Shown one piece after another: positions 23,587 to 36,467 of a DNA stretch of 64,000 nt. The position numbers were made by a program, and so were the translations under genes. Source of the stretch: Henricia sp. BOLD:AAB3569 (lineage: Eukaryota; Echinodermata; Asteroidea; Spinulosida; Echinasteridae); assembly GCA_037783545.1 (NCBI GenBank), contig JBBELK010000109.1, forward strand, positions 744,001-808,000. Direction: 5' to 3'. Within the stretch, counting starts at the first letter, position 1. Every line of letters begins with the position of its first letter. Below the pieces are notes generated by a model that saw nothing but the letters and a program-made list of their open reading frames with translations, was not told the origin of the DNA and made no database searches.

Positions 23587-23659
23587 TGGAAGATCCGGGT
23601 ATCGATCCCGGTACTTCTCGCATGCAAAGCGAGCGCTCTACCACTTGAGCTAATCCCCC
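23587..23659 (-). tRNA. tRNA-Ala(TGC)
   Basis: Clean; trailer word gtcaactcaaaag keeps T4. HOR partner 27317. Confidence 0.86.
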
Positions 23660-26600
23660 GCTGTTGTTGAGTGTTGGGCACACTTTAAAAATGTTGTACA
23701 TACTGAACATTTTCAGATGAATTGTTCACGGCTCACCATCAGCCGTAAACTCAAAAGAACTCTTGAATTTGGAAGATCCGGGTATCGATCCCGGTACTTC
23801 TCGCATGCAAAGCGAGCGCTCTACCACTTGAGCTAATCCCCCGCTGTTGTTGAGTGTTGGGCACACTTTAAAAATGTTGTACATACTGAACATTTTCAGA
23901 TGAATTGTTCACGGCTCACCATGAGCCGTAAACTCAAAAGAACTCTTGAATTTGGAAGATTCGGGTATCGATCCCGGTACTTCTCGCATGCAAAGCGAGC
24001 GCTCTACCACTTGAGCTAATCCCCCGCTGTTGTTGAGTGTTGGGCACACTTTAAAAAACGGCTCACTTTAAAAATGTTGTACATACTCAACATTTTCAGA
24101 TGAATTGTTCACGGCTCACCATGAGCCGTAAACTCAAAAGAACTCTTGACTTGAGTTAATCCCCCGCTGTTGTTGAGTGTTGGGCACACTTTAAAAATGT
24201 TGTACATACTGAACATTTTCAGATGAATTGTTCACGGCTCACCATCAGCCGTAAACTCAAAAGAACTCTTGAATTTGGAAGATCCGGGTATCGATCCCGT
24301 TACTTCTCGAATGCAAAGCGAGCGCTCTACCACTTGAGCTAATCCCCCGCTGTTGTTGAGTGTTGGGCACACTTTAAAAATGTTGTACATACTGAACATT
24401 TTCAGATGAATTGTTCACGGCTCACCATGAGCCGTAAACTCAAAAGAAGTCTTGAATTTGGAAGATCCGGGTATCGATCCCGGTACTTCTCGCATGCAAA
24501 GCGAGCGCTCTACCACTGGAGCTAATCCCCCGCTGTTGTTGAGTGTTGGGCACACTTTAAAAATGTTGTACATACTCAACATTTTCAGATGCATTGTTCA
24601 CGGCTCACCATGAGCCGTAAACTCAAAAGAACTCTTGAATTTGGAAGATCCGGGTATCGATCCCGGTACTTCTCGCATGCAAAGCGAGCGCTCTACCACT
24701 TGAGTTAATCCCCCGCTGCTGTTGAGTGTTGGAAACACTTTAAAAATGTTGTACATACTGAACATTTTCAGATGAATTGTTCACGGCTCACCATGAGCCG
24801 TCAACTCAAAAGAACTCTTGAATTTGGAAGATCCGGGTATCGATCTCGGTACTTCTCGCATGCTAAGCGAGCGCTTACCACTTGAGCTAACCCCCCACTG
24901 TTGTTGAGTGTAAACTCAAAAGAACTCTTGAATTTGGAAGATCCGGGTATCGATCCCGGTACTTCTCGCATGCAAAGCGAGCGCTCTACCACTTGAGCTA
25001 ATCCCCCGCTGTTGTTGAGTGTTGGGCACACTTTAAAAATGTTGTACATACTGAACATTTTCAGATGAATTGTTCACGGCTCACCATCAGCCGTAAACTC
25101 AAAAGAACTCTTGAATTTGCATACTTCTCGCATGCAAAGCGAGCGCTCTACCACTTGAGCAAATCCCCCGCTGCTGTTGAGTGTTGGAAACACTTTAAAA
25201 ATGTTGTACATACTGAACATTTTCAGATGAATTGTTCACGGCTCACCATGAGCCGTCAACTCAAAAGAACTCTTGAATTTGGAAGATCCGGGTATCGATC
25301 CCGGTACTTCTCGCATGCTAAGCGAGCGCTTACCACTTGAGCTAACCCCCCACTGTTGTTGAGTGTAAACTCAAAAGAACTCTTGAATTTGGAAGATCCG
25401 GGTATCGATCCCGGTACTTCTCGCATGCAAAGCGAGCGCTCTACCACTTGAGCTAATCCCCCGCTGTTGTTGAGTGTTGGGCACACTTTAAAAATGTTGT
25501 ACATACTGAACATTTTCAGATGAATTGTTCACGGCTCACCATGAGCCGTAAACTCAAAAGAACTCTTGAATTTGGAAGATCCGGGTATCGATCCCGGTAC
25601 TTCTCGCATGCAAAGCGAGCGATCTACCACTTGAGTTAATCCCCCGCTGTTGTTGAGTGTTGGGCACACTTTAAAAATGTTGTACATACTCAACATTTTC
25701 AGATGAATTGTTCACGTCTCACCATCAGCCGTAAACTCAAAAGAACTCTTGAATTTGGAAGATTCGGGTATCGATCCCGGTACTTCTCGCATGCAAAGCG
25801 AGCGCTCTACCACTTGAGCTAATCCCCCGCTGTTGTTGAGTGTTGGGCACACTTTAAAAAACGGCTCACTTTAAAAATGTTGTACATACTCAACATTTTC
25901 AGATGAATTGTTCACGGCTCACCATGAGCCGTAAACTCAAAAGAACTCTTGACTTGAGTTAATCCCCCGCTGTTGTTGAGTGTTGGGCACACTTTAAAAA
26001 TGTTGTACATACTGAACATTTTCAGATGAATTGTTCACGGCTCACCATGAGCCGTAAACTCAAAAGAACTCTCGAATTTGGACGAACCGGGTATCGATCC
26101 CGGTACTTCTCGCATGCAAAGCGAGCGGTCTACCACTTGAGCTAATCGCAGGCTGTTGTTGAGTGTTGGGCACACTTTAAAAATGTTGTACATACTGAAC
26201 ATTTTCAGATGAATTGTTCACGGCTCACCATGAGCCGTAAACTCAAAAAAAACCTTGAATTTGGAAGATCCGTGTATCGATCCCGGTACTTCTCGCATGC
26301 TAAGCGAGCGCTCTACCACTTGAGCTAATCCCCCGCTGTTGTTGAGTATTGGGTACACTTTAAAAATGTTGTACATACTGAACATTTTCAGATGAATTGT
26401 TCACGGCTCACCATCAGCCGTAAACTCAAAAGAACTCTTGAATTTGGAAGATCCGGGTATCGATCCCGGTACTTCTCGCATGCAAAGCGAGCGCTCTACC
26501 ACTTGAGCTAATCCCCCGCTGTTGTTGAGTGTTGGGCACACTTTAAAAAACGGCTCACTTTAAAAATGTTGTACATACTCAACATTTTCAGATGAATTGT

Positions 26601-29600
26601 TCACGGCTCACCATGAGCCGTAAACTCAAAAGAACTCTTGACTTGAGTTAATCCCCCGCTGTTGTTGAGTGTTGGGCACACTTTAAAAATGTTGTACATA
26701 CTGAACATTTTCAGATGAATTGTTCACGGCTCACCATGAGCCGTAAACTCAAAAGAACTCTCGAATTTGGACGAACCGGGTATCGATCCCGGTACTTCTC
26801 GCATGCAAAGCGAGCGGTCTACCACTTGAGCTAATCCCAGGCTGTTGTTGAGTGTTGGGCACACTTTAAAAATGTTGTACATACTGAACATTTTCAGATG
26901 AATTGTTCACGGCTCACCATGAGCCGTAAACTCAAAAAAAACCTTGAATTTGGAAGATCCGTGTATCGATCCCGGTACTTCTCGCATGCTAAGCGAGCGC
27001 TCTACCACTTGAGCTAATCCCCCGCTGTTGTTGAGTCTTGGGTACACTTTAAAAATGTTGTACATACTGAACATTTTCAGATGAATTGTTCACGGCTCAC
27101 CATCAGCCGTAAACTCAAAAGAACTCTTGAATTTGGAAGATCCGGGTATCGATCCCGGTACTTCTCGCATGCAAAGCGAGCGCTCTACCACTTGAGCTAA
27201 TCCCCCGCTGTTGTTGAGTGTTGGGCACACTTTAAAAATGTTGTACATACTCAACATTTTCAGATGCATTGTTCACGGCTCACCATGAGCCGTCAACTCA
27301 AAAGAACTCTTGAATTTGGAAGATCCGGGTATCGATCCCGGTACTTCTCGCATGCAAAGCGAGCGCTCTACCACTTGAGCTAATCCCCCGCTGTTGTTGA
27401 GTGTTGGGCACACTTTAAAAATGTTGTACATACTGAACATTTTCAGATGAATTGTTCACGGCTCACCATCAGCCGTAAACTCAAAAGAACTCTTGAATTT
27501 GGAAGATCCGGGTATCGATCCCGGTACTTCTCGCATGCAAAGCGAGCGCTCTACCACTTGAGCTAATCCCCCGCTGTTGTTGAGTGTTGGGCACACTTTA
27601 AAAATGTTGTACATACTGAACATTTTCAGATGAATTGTTCACGGCTCACCATGAGCCGTAAACTCAAAAGAACTCTTGAATTTGGAAGATTCGGGTATCG
27701 ATCCCGGTACTTCTCGCATGCAAAGCGAGCGCTCTACCACTTGAGCTAATCCCCCGCTGTTGTTGAGTGTTGGGCACACTTTAAAAAACGGCTCACTTTA
27801 AAAATGTTGTACATACTCAACATTTTCAGATGAATTGTTCACGGCTCACCATGAGCCGTAAACTCAAAAGAACTCTTGACTTGAGTTAATCCCCCGCTGT
27901 TGTTGAGTGTTGGGCACACTTTAAAAATGTTGTACATACTGAACATTTTCAGATGAATTGTTCACGGCTCACCATGAGCCGTAAACTCAAAAGAACTCTC
28001 GAATTTGGACGAACCGGGTATCGATCCCGGTACTTCTCGCATGCAAAGCGAGCGGTCTACCACTTGAGCTAATCCCAGGCTGTTGTTGAGTGTTGGGCAC
28101 ACTTTAAAAATGTTGTACATACTGAACATTTTCAGATGAATTGTTCACGGCTCACCATGAGCCGTAAACTCAAAAAAAACCTTGAATTTGGAAGATCCGT
28201 GTATCGATCCCGGTACTTCTCGCATGCTAAGCGAGCGCTCTACCACTTGAGCTAATCCCCCGCTGTTGTTGAGTATTGGGTACACTTTAAAAATGTTGTA
28301 CATACTGAGCATTTTCAGATGAATTGTTCACGGCTCACCATCAGCCGTAAACTCAAAAGAACACTTGAATTTGGAAGATCCGGGTATCGATCCCGGTACT
28401 TCTCGCATGCAGAGCGAGCGCTCTACCACTTGAGCTAATCCCCCGCTGTTGTTGAGTGTTGGGCACACTTTAAAAAACGGCTCACTTTAAAAATGTTGTA
28501 CATACTCAACATTTTCAGATGAATTGTTCACGGCTCACCATGAGCCGTAAACTCAAAAGAACTCTCGAATTTGGACGAACCGGGTATCGATCCCGGTACT
28601 TCTCGCATGCAAAGCGAGCGGTCTACCACTTGAGCTAATCCCAGGCTGTTGTTGAGTGTTGGGCACACTTTAAAAATGTTGTACATACTGAACATTTTCA
28701 GATGAATTGTTCACGGCTCACCATGAGCCGTAAACTCAAAAAAAACCTTGAATTTGGAAGATCCGTGTATCGATCCCGGTACTTCTCGCATGCTAAGCGA
28801 GCGCTCTACCACTTGAGCTAATCCCCCGCTGTTGTTGAGTATTGGGTACACTTTAAAAATGTTGTACATACTGAACATTTTCAGATGAATTGTTCACGGC
28901 TCACCATCAGCCGTAAACTCAAAAGAACTCTTGAATTTGGAAGATCCGGGTATCGATCCCGGTACTTCTCGCATGCAAAGCGAGCGCTCTACCACTTGAG
29001 CTAATCCCCCGCTGTTGTTGAGTGTTGGGCACACTTTAAAAATGTTGTACATACTCAACATTTTCAGATGCATTGTTCACGGCTCACCATGAGCCGTAAA
29101 CTCAAAAGAACTCTTGAATTTGGAAGATCCGGGTATCGATCCCGGTACTTCTCGCATGCAAAGCGAGCGCTCTACCACTTGAGCTAATCCCCCGCTGTTG
29201 TTGAGTGTTGGGCACACTTTAAAAATGTTGTACATACTGAACATTTTCAGATGAATTGTTCACGGCTCACCATCAGCCGTCAACTCAAAAGAACTCTTGA
29301 ATTTGGAAGATCCGGGTATCGATCCCGGTACTTCTCGCATGCAAAGCGAGCGCTCTACCACTTGAGCTAATCCCCCGCTGTTGTTGAGTGTTGGGCACAC
29401 TTTAAAAAACGGCTCACTTTAAAAATGTTGTACATACTCAACATTTTCAGATGAATTGTTCACGGCTCACCATGAGCCGTAAACTCAAAAGAACTCTTGA
29501 CTTGAGTTAATCCCCCGCTGTTGTTGAGTGTTGGGCACACTTTAAAAATGTTGTACATACTGAACATTTTCAGATGAATTGTTCACGGCTCACCATGAGC

Positions 29601-29992
29601 CGTAAACTCAAAAGAACTCTCGAATTTGGACGAACCGGGTATCGATCCCGGTACTTCTCGCATGCAAAGCGAGCGGTCTACCACTTGAGCTAATCCCAGG
29701 CTGTTGTTGAGTGTTGGGCACACTTTAAAAATGTTGTACATACTGAACATTTTCAGATGAATTGTTCACGGCTCACCATGAGCCGTAAACTCAAAAAAAA
29801 CCTTGAATTTGGAAGATCCGTGTATCGATCCCGGTACTTCTCGCATGCTAAGCGAGCGCTCTACCACTTGAGCTAATCCCCCGCTGTTGTTGAGTATTGG
29901 GTACACTTTAAAAATGTTGTACATACTGAACATTTTCAGATGAATTGTTCACGGCTCACCATCAGCCGTAAACTCAAAAGAACTCTTGAATT

Positions 29993-30065
29993 TGGAAGAT
30001 CCGGGTATCGATCCCGGTACTTCTCGCATGCAAAGCGAGCGCTCTACCACTTGAGCTAATCCCCC
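29993..30065 (-). tRNA. tRNA-Ala(TGC)
   Basis: First of four successive clean TGC copies (29993, 30176, 30359, 30542) inside an otherwise degenerate stretch. Confidence 0.86.
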
Positions 30066-32628
30066 GCTGTTGTTGAGTGTTGGGCACACTTTAAAAATGT
30101 TGTACATACTCAACATTTTCAGATGCATTGTTCACGGCTCACCATGAGCCGTCAACTCAAAAGAACTCTTGAATTTGGAAGATCCGGGTATCGATCCCGG
30201 TACTTCTCGCATGCAAAGCGAGCGCTCTACCACTTGAGCTAATCCCCCGCTGTTGTTGAGTGTTGGGCACACTTTAAAAATGTTGTACATACTGAACATT
30301 TTCAGATGAATTGTTCACGGCTCACCATCAGCCGTAAACTCAAAAGAACTCTTGAATTTGGAAGATCCGGGTATCGATCCCGGTACTTCTCGCATGCAAA
30401 GCGAGCGCTCTACCACTTGAGCTAATCCCCCGCTGTTGTTGAGTGTTGGGCACACTTTAAAAATGTTGTACATACTGAACATTTTCAGATGAATTGTTCA
30501 CGGCTCACCATCAGCCGTAAACTCAAAAGAACTCTTGAATTTGGAAGATCCGGGTATCGATCCCGGTACTTCTCGCATGCAAAGCGAGCGCTCTACCACT
30601 TGAGCTAATCCCCCGCTGTTGTTGAGTGTTGGGCACACTTTAAAAATGTTGTACATACTGAACATTTTCAGATGAATTGTTCACGGCTCACCATGAGCCG
30701 TAAACTCAAAAGAACTCTTGAATTTGGAAGATTCGGGTATCGATCCCGGTACTTCTCGCATGCAAAGCGAGCGCTCTACCACTTGAGCTAATCCCCCGCT
30801 GTTGTTTAGTGTTGGGCACACTTTAAAAAACGGCTCACTTTAAAAATGTTGTACATACTCAACATTTTCAGATGAATTGTTCACGGCTCACCATGAGCCG
30901 TAAACTCAAAAGAACTCTTGACTTGAGTTAATCCCCCGCTGTTGTTGAGTGTTGGGCACACTTTAAAAATGTTGTACATACTGAACATTTTCAGATGAAT
31001 TGTTCACGGCTCACCATGAGCCGTAAACTCAAAAGAACTCTCGAATTTGGACGAACCGGGTATCGATCCCGGTACTTCTCGCATGCAAAGCGAGCGGTCT
31101 ACCACTTGAGCTAATCCCAGGCTGTTGTTGAGTGTTGGGCACACTTTAAAAATGTTGTACATACTGAACATTTTCAGATGAATTGTTCACGGCTCACCAT
31201 GAGCCGTAAACTCAAAAAAAACCTTGAATTTGGAAGATCCGTGTATCGATCCCGGTACTTCTCGCATGCTAAGCGAGCGCTCTACCACTTGAGCTAATCC
31301 CCCGCTGTTGTTGAGTATTGGGTACACTTTAAAAATGTTGTACATACTGAACATTTTCAGATGAATTGTTCACGGCTCACCATCAGCCGTAAACTCAAAA
31401 GAACTCTTGAATTTGGAAGATCCGGGTATCGATCCCGGTACTTCTCGCATGCAGAGCGAGCGCTCTACCACTTGAGCTAATCCCCCGCTGTTGTTGAGTG
31501 TTGGGCACACTTTAAAAAACGGCTCACTTTAAAAATGTTGTACATACTCAACATTTTCAGATGAATTGTTCACGGCTCACCATGAGCCGTAAACTCAAAA
31601 GAACTCTTGACTTGAGTTAATCCCCCGCTGTTGTTGAGTGTTGGGCACACTTTAAAAATGTTGTACATACTGAACATTTTCAGATGAATTGTTCACGGCT
31701 CACCATGAGCCGTAAACTCAAAAGAACTCTCGAATTTGGACGAACCGGGTATCGATCCCGGTACTTCTCGCATGCAAAGCGAGCGGTCTACCACTTGAGC
31801 TAATCCCAGGCTGTTGTTGAGTGTTGGGCACACTTTAAAAATGTTGTACATACTGAACATTTTCAGATGAATTGTTCACGGCTCACCATGAGCCGTAAAC
31901 TCAAAAAAAACCTTGAATTTGGAAGATCCGTGTATCGATCCCGGTACTTCTCGCATGCTAAGCGAGCGCTCTACCACTTGAGCTAATCCCCCGCTGTTGT
32001 TGAGTATTGGGTACACTTTAAAAATGTTGTACATACTGAACATTTTCAGATGAATTGTTCACGGCTCACCATCAGCCGTAAACTCAAAAGAACTCTTGAA
32101 TTTGGAAGATCCGGGTATCGATCCCGGTACTTCTCGCATGCAAAGCGAGCGCTCTACCACTTGAGCTAATCCCCCGCTGTTGTTGAGTGTTGGGCACACT
32201 TTAAATATGTTGTACATACTCAACATTTTCAGATGCATTGTTCACGGCTCACCATGAGCCGTAAACTCAAAAGAACTCTTGAATTTGGAAGATCCGGGTA
32301 TCGATCCCGGTACTTCTCGCATGCAAAGCGAGCGCTCTACCACTTGAGCTAATCCCCCGCTGTTGTTGAGTGTTGGGCACACTTTAAAAATGTTGTACAT
32401 ACTGAACATTTTCAGATGAATTGTTCACGGCTCACCATCAGCCGTCAACTCAAAAGAACTCTTGAATTTGGAAGATCCGGGTATCGATCCCGGTACTTCT
32501 CGCATGCAAAGCGAGCGCTCTACCACTTGAGCTAATCCCCCGCTGTTGTTGAGTGTTGGGCACACTTTAAAAATGTTGTACATACTGAACATTTTCAGAT
32601 GAATTGTTCACGGCTCACCATGAGCCGT

Positions 32629-32652
32629 AAACTCAAAAGAAGTCTTGAATTT
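32629..32652. other. Paralogous empty site of the LINE
   Basis: The unit ending here has the same trailer with aagtcttg, and the tRNA that follows (32652) shares the rare acttttcgca change with the tRNA right of the LINE (36795). Junction 32640/32641 corresponds to 34978/36784. This defines the element ends and shows no detectable target duplication. Confidence 0.8.
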
Positions 32653-34074
32653 GGAAGATCCGGGTATCGATCCCGGTACTTTTCGCATGCTAAGCGAGCG
32701 CTCTACCACTTGAGCTAATCCCCCGCTGTTGTTGAGTGTTGGGCACACTTTAAAAATGTTGTACATACTCAACATTTTCAGATGAATTGTTCACGTCTCA
32801 CCATCAGCCGTAAACTCAAAAGAACTCTTGAATTTGGAAGATCCGGGTATCGATCCCGGTACTTCTCGCATGCAAAGCGAGCGCTCTACCACTGGAGCTA
32901 ATCCCCCGCTGTTGTTGAGTGTTGGGCACACTTTAAAAATGTTGTACATACTGAACATTTTCAGATGAATTGTTCACGGCTCACCATCAGCCGTAAACTC
33001 AAAAGAACTCTTGAATTTGGAAGATTCGGGTATCGATCCCGGTACTTCTCGCATGCAAAGCGAGCGCTCTACCACTTGAGCTAATCCCCCGCTGTTGTTG
33101 AGTGTTGGGCACACTTTAAAAATGTTGTACATACTCAACATTTTCAGATGAATTGTTCACGTCTCACCATCAGCCGTAAACTCAAAAGAACTCTTAAATT
33201 TGGAAGATTCGGGTATCGATCCCGGTACTTCTCGCATGCAAAGCGAGCGCTCTACCACTTGAGCTAATCCCCCGCTGTTGTTGAGTGTTGGGCACACTTT
33301 AAAAATGTTGTACATACTCAACATTTTCAGATGAATTGTTCACGTCTCACCATCAGCCGTAAACTCAAAAGAACTCTTGAATTTGGAAGATTCGGGTATC
33401 GATCCCGGTACTTCTCGCATGCAAAGCGAGCGCTCTACCACTTGAGCTAATCCCCCGCTGTTGTTGAGTGTTGGGCACACTTTAAAAAACGGCTCACTTT
33501 AAAAATGTTGTACATACTCAACATTTTCAGATGAATTGTTCACGGCTCACCATGAGCCGTAAACTCAAAAGAACTCTTGACTTGAGTTAATCCCCCGCTG
33601 TTGTTGAGTGTTGGGCACACTTTAAAAATGTTGTACATACTGAACATTTTCAGATGAATTGTTCACGGCTCACCATGAGCCGTAAACTCAAAAGAACTCT
33701 CGAATTTGGACGAACCGGGTATCGATCCCGGTACTTCTCGCATGCAAAGCGAGCGGTCTACCACTTGAGCTAATCCCAGGCTGTTGTTGAGTGTTGGGCA
33801 CACTTTAAAAATGTTGTACATACTGAACATTTTCAGATGAATTGTTCACGGCTCACCATGAGCCGTAAACTCAAAAAAAACACCTTGAATTTGGAAGATC
33901 CGTGTATCGATCCCGGTACTTCTCGCATGCTAAGCGAGCGCTCTACCACTTGAGCTAATCCCCCGCTGTTGTTGAGTATTGGGTACACTTTAAAAATGTT
34001 GTACATACTGAACATTTTCAGATGAATTGTTCACGGCTCACCATGAGCCGTAAACTCAAAAGAAGTCTTGAATT

Positions 34075-34147
34075 TGGAAGATCCGGGTATCGATCCCGGT
34101 ACTTCTCGCATGCTAAGCGAGCGCTCTACCACTTGAGCTAATCCCCC
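34075..34147 (-). tRNA. tRNA-Ala(AGC)
   Basis: Clean body with the aagtcttg trailer; T4 kept. Same trailer type as the LINE target unit. Confidence 0.86.
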
Positions 34148-34257
34148 GCTGTTGTTGAGTGTTGGGCACACTTTAAAAATGTTGTACATACTCAACATTT
34201 TCAGATGAATTGTTCACGTCTCACCATCAGCCGTAAACTCAAAAGAACTCTTGAATT

Positions 34258-34330
34258 TGGAAGATCCGGGTATCGATCCCGGTACTTCTCGCATGCGAAG
34301 CGAGCGCTCTACCACTGGAGCTAATCCCCC
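34258..34330 (-). tRNA. tRNA-Ala(CGC) variant, A14 lost
   Basis: Anticodon loop TTCGCAT gives CGC, which would read GCG only. Stems pair, but position 14 is C (plus strand ctggagc), breaking the T8:A14 tertiary pair and the A box. Likely poorly transcribed. The other CGC copy, 39577, has the same lesion, so both descend from one event. Confidence 0.72.
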
Positions 34331-34806
34331 GCTGTTGTTGAGTGTTGGGCACACTTTAAAAATGTTGTACATACTGAACATTTTCAGATGAATTGTTCAC
34401 GGCTCACCATCAGCCGTAAACTCAAAAGAACTCTTGAATTTGGAAGATCCGGTTATCGATCCCGGTACTTCTCGCATGCAAAGCGAGCGATCTACCACTT
34501 GAGTTAATCCCCCGCTGTTGTTGAGTGTTGGGCACACTTTAAAAATGTTGTACATACTCAACATTTTCAGATGAATTGTTCACGTCTCACCATCAGCCGT
34601 AAACTCAAAAGAACTCTTGAATTTGGAAGATTCGGGTATCGATCCCGGTACTTCTCGCATGCAAAGCGAGCGCTCTACCACTTGAGCTAATCCCCCGCTG
34701 TTGTTGAGTGTTGGGCACACTTTAAAAATGTTGTACATACTGAACATTTTCAGATGAATTGTTCACGGCTCACCATCAGCCGTAAACTCAAAAGAACTCT
34801 TGAATT

Positions 34807-34879
34807 TGGAAGATCCGGGTATCGATCCCGGTACTTCTCGCATGCAAAGCGAGCGCTCTACCACTTGAGCTAATCCCCC
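34807..34879 (-). tRNA. tRNA-Ala(TGC), last before the LINE
   Basis: Clean body. The LINE begins 99 bp to its right, that is on its 5' side and beyond its spacer, so its own boxes and trailer are intact. Confidence 0.87.
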
Positions 34880-34979
34880 GCTGTTGTTGAGTGTTGGGCA
34901 CACTTTAAAAATGTTGTACATACTGAACATTTTCAGATGAATTGTTCACGGCTCACCATGAGCCGTAAACTCAAAAGAT

Positions 34980-36467
34980 TTGGAATCCTTACCGGCATAT
35001 CTACCTGCACATGAGCCTTGTCCTGATCTACAAGAATGGGATGTCTTCAATCAGTTGAGGCGCATCAACTGCAGAAAAGCTAGTGGTCCTGATGGCATTC
35101 CAGCGCGAATTATTCGGGAATTTGCTTATGAACTAAGCAAACCTCTTACCGACATCCTGAATTGCTCATATCAACAAGGGGTTGTCCCCAGTCAGTGGAA
35201 ACTGGCTATTGTTGTCCCAATCCCTAAGACCAATCGGCCGATTTGGAACAAACTGAGACCAGTGTCACTTACTGACCATTTCGCAAAACTGGGTGAGACA
35301 TTTGTGACAAAGTGGATCTATGCGGACATTGGGGATAAACTGGATCCTAATCAATTTGGGAATCGCAAAGGATTTTCAACGTCACACTACCTAATCAAAT
35401 TAATGAACACTCTGTACGCTCATGCAGATTCACGCAACAGCTACAGCAATGTTGTAGTTACTGACTTTAGTAAAGCCTTTGATTTGATTGATCATAACAT
35501 AGTCATTGGTAAATTACTTGAGTTAGGCGTGAGACCATCAATTTTGCCCTGGGTGTGCAGCTTCTTAAATAAAAGATCCCAGTGTGTTCGTTACAGAAAT
35601 GTACTATCAGATTTTCAAGTCTTACAGGGAGGTGTACCACAGGGAACAAAATTAGGGCCACTTTGTTTTCTGGCACAAATAAATGATGCTATCCAAAAGC
35701 CACAACAGGGGATATCAATTTTGAAATATGTAGATGATGTCACAATAATTGAGAGCGGTCTGGTTAATGTGGACAGCAGTGTGCAAACCACACTGAATGA
35801 ATTTAATGACTGGTCTACATGTAACAACATGAAACTCAACCCAGATAAATGTGCACTTATGAATGTCTGTTTCATGAGAAATCCCATTAGACCACCATCT
35901 TTGGAGATTTGTTCACAACAATTGAAAGTGGTCGGTTGTGTTAAACTTTTAGGTATACAAATTAGTCGTGACCTGAAATGGGATAATCATGTCTCAGAAT
36001 TAGTTCGTAAAGCTAATGCTAAACAGTACATGTTGAAGATATTAAAGAAATTTCATCTTTCTACTGCTGACCTTTTGACAATCTATAAAGGATATGTGCG
36101 GTCTTTATTAGAGTATGCTGTTCCGGTGTGGAATGCTGGGCTTACAACAAAACAGGTTGATGATTTGGAAAGAGTTCAGAAACGTGCTTTAAGAATAATT
36201 TTGGGTTCCACCTATACAACATATCAAGAGGCACTTGATAAAATTGATATATGCACTCTACAACAACGTAGGAAAGACATTTGCATAAAATTTGCTACTG
36301 AACTGAGAAAGTCCAGCTTTTTCCAAGACTGGCTGCCTAGACAGCGGGGGGACCAAGTGCAATATAACTTGAGAAATAGTAAACAAATCTCCAGACCAAG
36401 GTGTAAGACAAAGAGATATTCTCAGAGTGCAATTCCGTATTTAATTGACCTTTTGAATGAAATGTAA
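34980..36467 (+). CDS. LINE ORF2 fragment: reverse transcriptase
   Basis: RNA-dependent DNA polymerase that would copy LINE RNA at the target nick. Open for 495 codons; the first codon is TTG, not ATG, so this is the remaining part of a longer ORF rather than a true start. Visible in order: N-terminal RT motif KASGPDGIPARII (33-45), fingers with LRPVSLTDHFAKLGE (92-106), motif A TDFSKAFD with catalytic D162, motif B QGGVPQGTKLGPL (216-228), motif C YVDD (250-253), thumb-like LLGIQISRDLKWDNHV (323-338), and a C-terminal EYAVPVWNAGL (378-388) plus LERVQKRALRIILG (396-409) typical of CR1/L2/Rex/Jockey-like LINEs. No RNase H or upstream endonuclease is seen. No stop or frameshift interrupts it, which suggests a fairly recent insertion. 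Family placement is by motif recognition only. Confidence 0.92.
   Translation: MESLPAYLPAHEPCPDLQEWDVFNQLRRINCRKASGPDGIPARIIREFAYELSKPLTDILNCSYQQGVVPSQWKLAIVVPIPKTNRPIWNKLRPVSLTDHFAKLGETFVTKWIYADIGDKLDPNQFGNRKGFSTSHYLIKLMNTLYAHADSRNSYSNVVVTDFSKAFDLIDHNIVIGKLLELGVRPSILPWVCSFLNKRSQCVRYRNVLSDFQVLQGGVPQGTKLGPLCFLAQINDAIQKPQQGISILKYVDDVTIIESGLVNVDSSVQTTLNEFNDWSTCNNMKLNPDKCALMNVCFMRNPIRPPSLEICSQQLKVVGCVKLLGIQISRDLKWDNHVSELVRKANAKQYMLKILKKFHLSTADLLTIYKGYVRSLLEYAVPVWNAGLTTKQVDDLERVQKRALRIILGSTYTTYQEALDKIDICTLQQRRKDICIKFATELRKSSFFQDWLPRQRGDQVQYNLRNSKQISRPRCKTKRYSQSAIPYLIDLLNEM

Larger units (their letters stand above)
20700..27960 (-). repeat. 3547-bp HOR, two copies (second with one extra unit)
   Basis: Rare words recur at +3547: cgttacttct at 20751 and 24298, the atcgcagg acceptor form at 22598 and 26145. 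After about 23200 the shift becomes 3730 because copy 1 lacks one 183-bp unit; gagtcttggg at 23303 and 27033 shows this. Copy 1 tRNA starts: 20729T, 20912T, 21095T, 21278A, 21388T, 21575 (no T arm), 21733A, 21843T, 22026T, 22209T, remnant 22405-22421, 22532T, 22715A, 22898T, remnant 23094-23110, 23221A, 23404T, 23587T, 23770T, 23953T, remnant. Copy 2: 24276T, 24459T, 24642T, 24825A, 24935T, 25122 (no T arm), 25280A, 25390T, 25573T, 25756T, 26079T, 26262A, 26445T, 26768T, 26951A, 27134T, 27317T, 27500T, 27683T. Confidence 0.9.
1..34978 (-). repeat. tRNA-Ala tandem array (satellite), left segment
   Basis: Continuous head-to-tail units of 183 bp; I followed the anticodon-arm word catgc from 1 to 34841 and the step is 183 bp except where a unit has an indel (162, 110, 182, 200 or 323 bp steps). 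About 190 units here keep an anticodon arm and about 10 have lost most of the tRNA. All tRNAs read on the minus strand. The array is cut by the left window edge, so its true start is not seen. It is not a SINE cluster: units abut directly, with no poly-A tails or target duplications between them. Confidence 0.97.
27961..34978 (-). repeat. Degenerate units related to the 3547-bp HOR
   Basis: tRNA starts: 28006T, 28189A, 28372T, 28572T, 28755A, 28938T, 29121T, 29304T, 29627T, 29810A, 29993T, 30176T, 30359T, 30542T, 30725T, 31048T, 31231A, 31414T, 31737T, 31920A, 32103T, 32286T, 32469T, 32652A, 32835T, 33018T, 33201T, 33384T, 33707T, 33892A, 34075A, 34258C, 34441T, 34624T, 34807T. tRNA-less units follow 29304, 30725, 31414 and 33384. 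Clean bodies include 28938, 29121, 29304, 29993, 30176, 30359, 30542, 32103, 32286, 32469, 34075 and 34807. Units with cgaacc or ccgtgt have acceptor or T-stem mismatches. Confidence 0.88.

Noticed and set aside
34980-34982. Start codon of the RT ORF
   Set aside because: The codon is TTG at the truncation boundary; the frame stays open upstream only into tRNA-unit sequence (stop at 34959-34961). It is not a genuine start.
35615-35887. 90-codon minus-strand ORF inside the LINE
   Set aside because: Antisense shadow of the RT coding frame, with no independent support.
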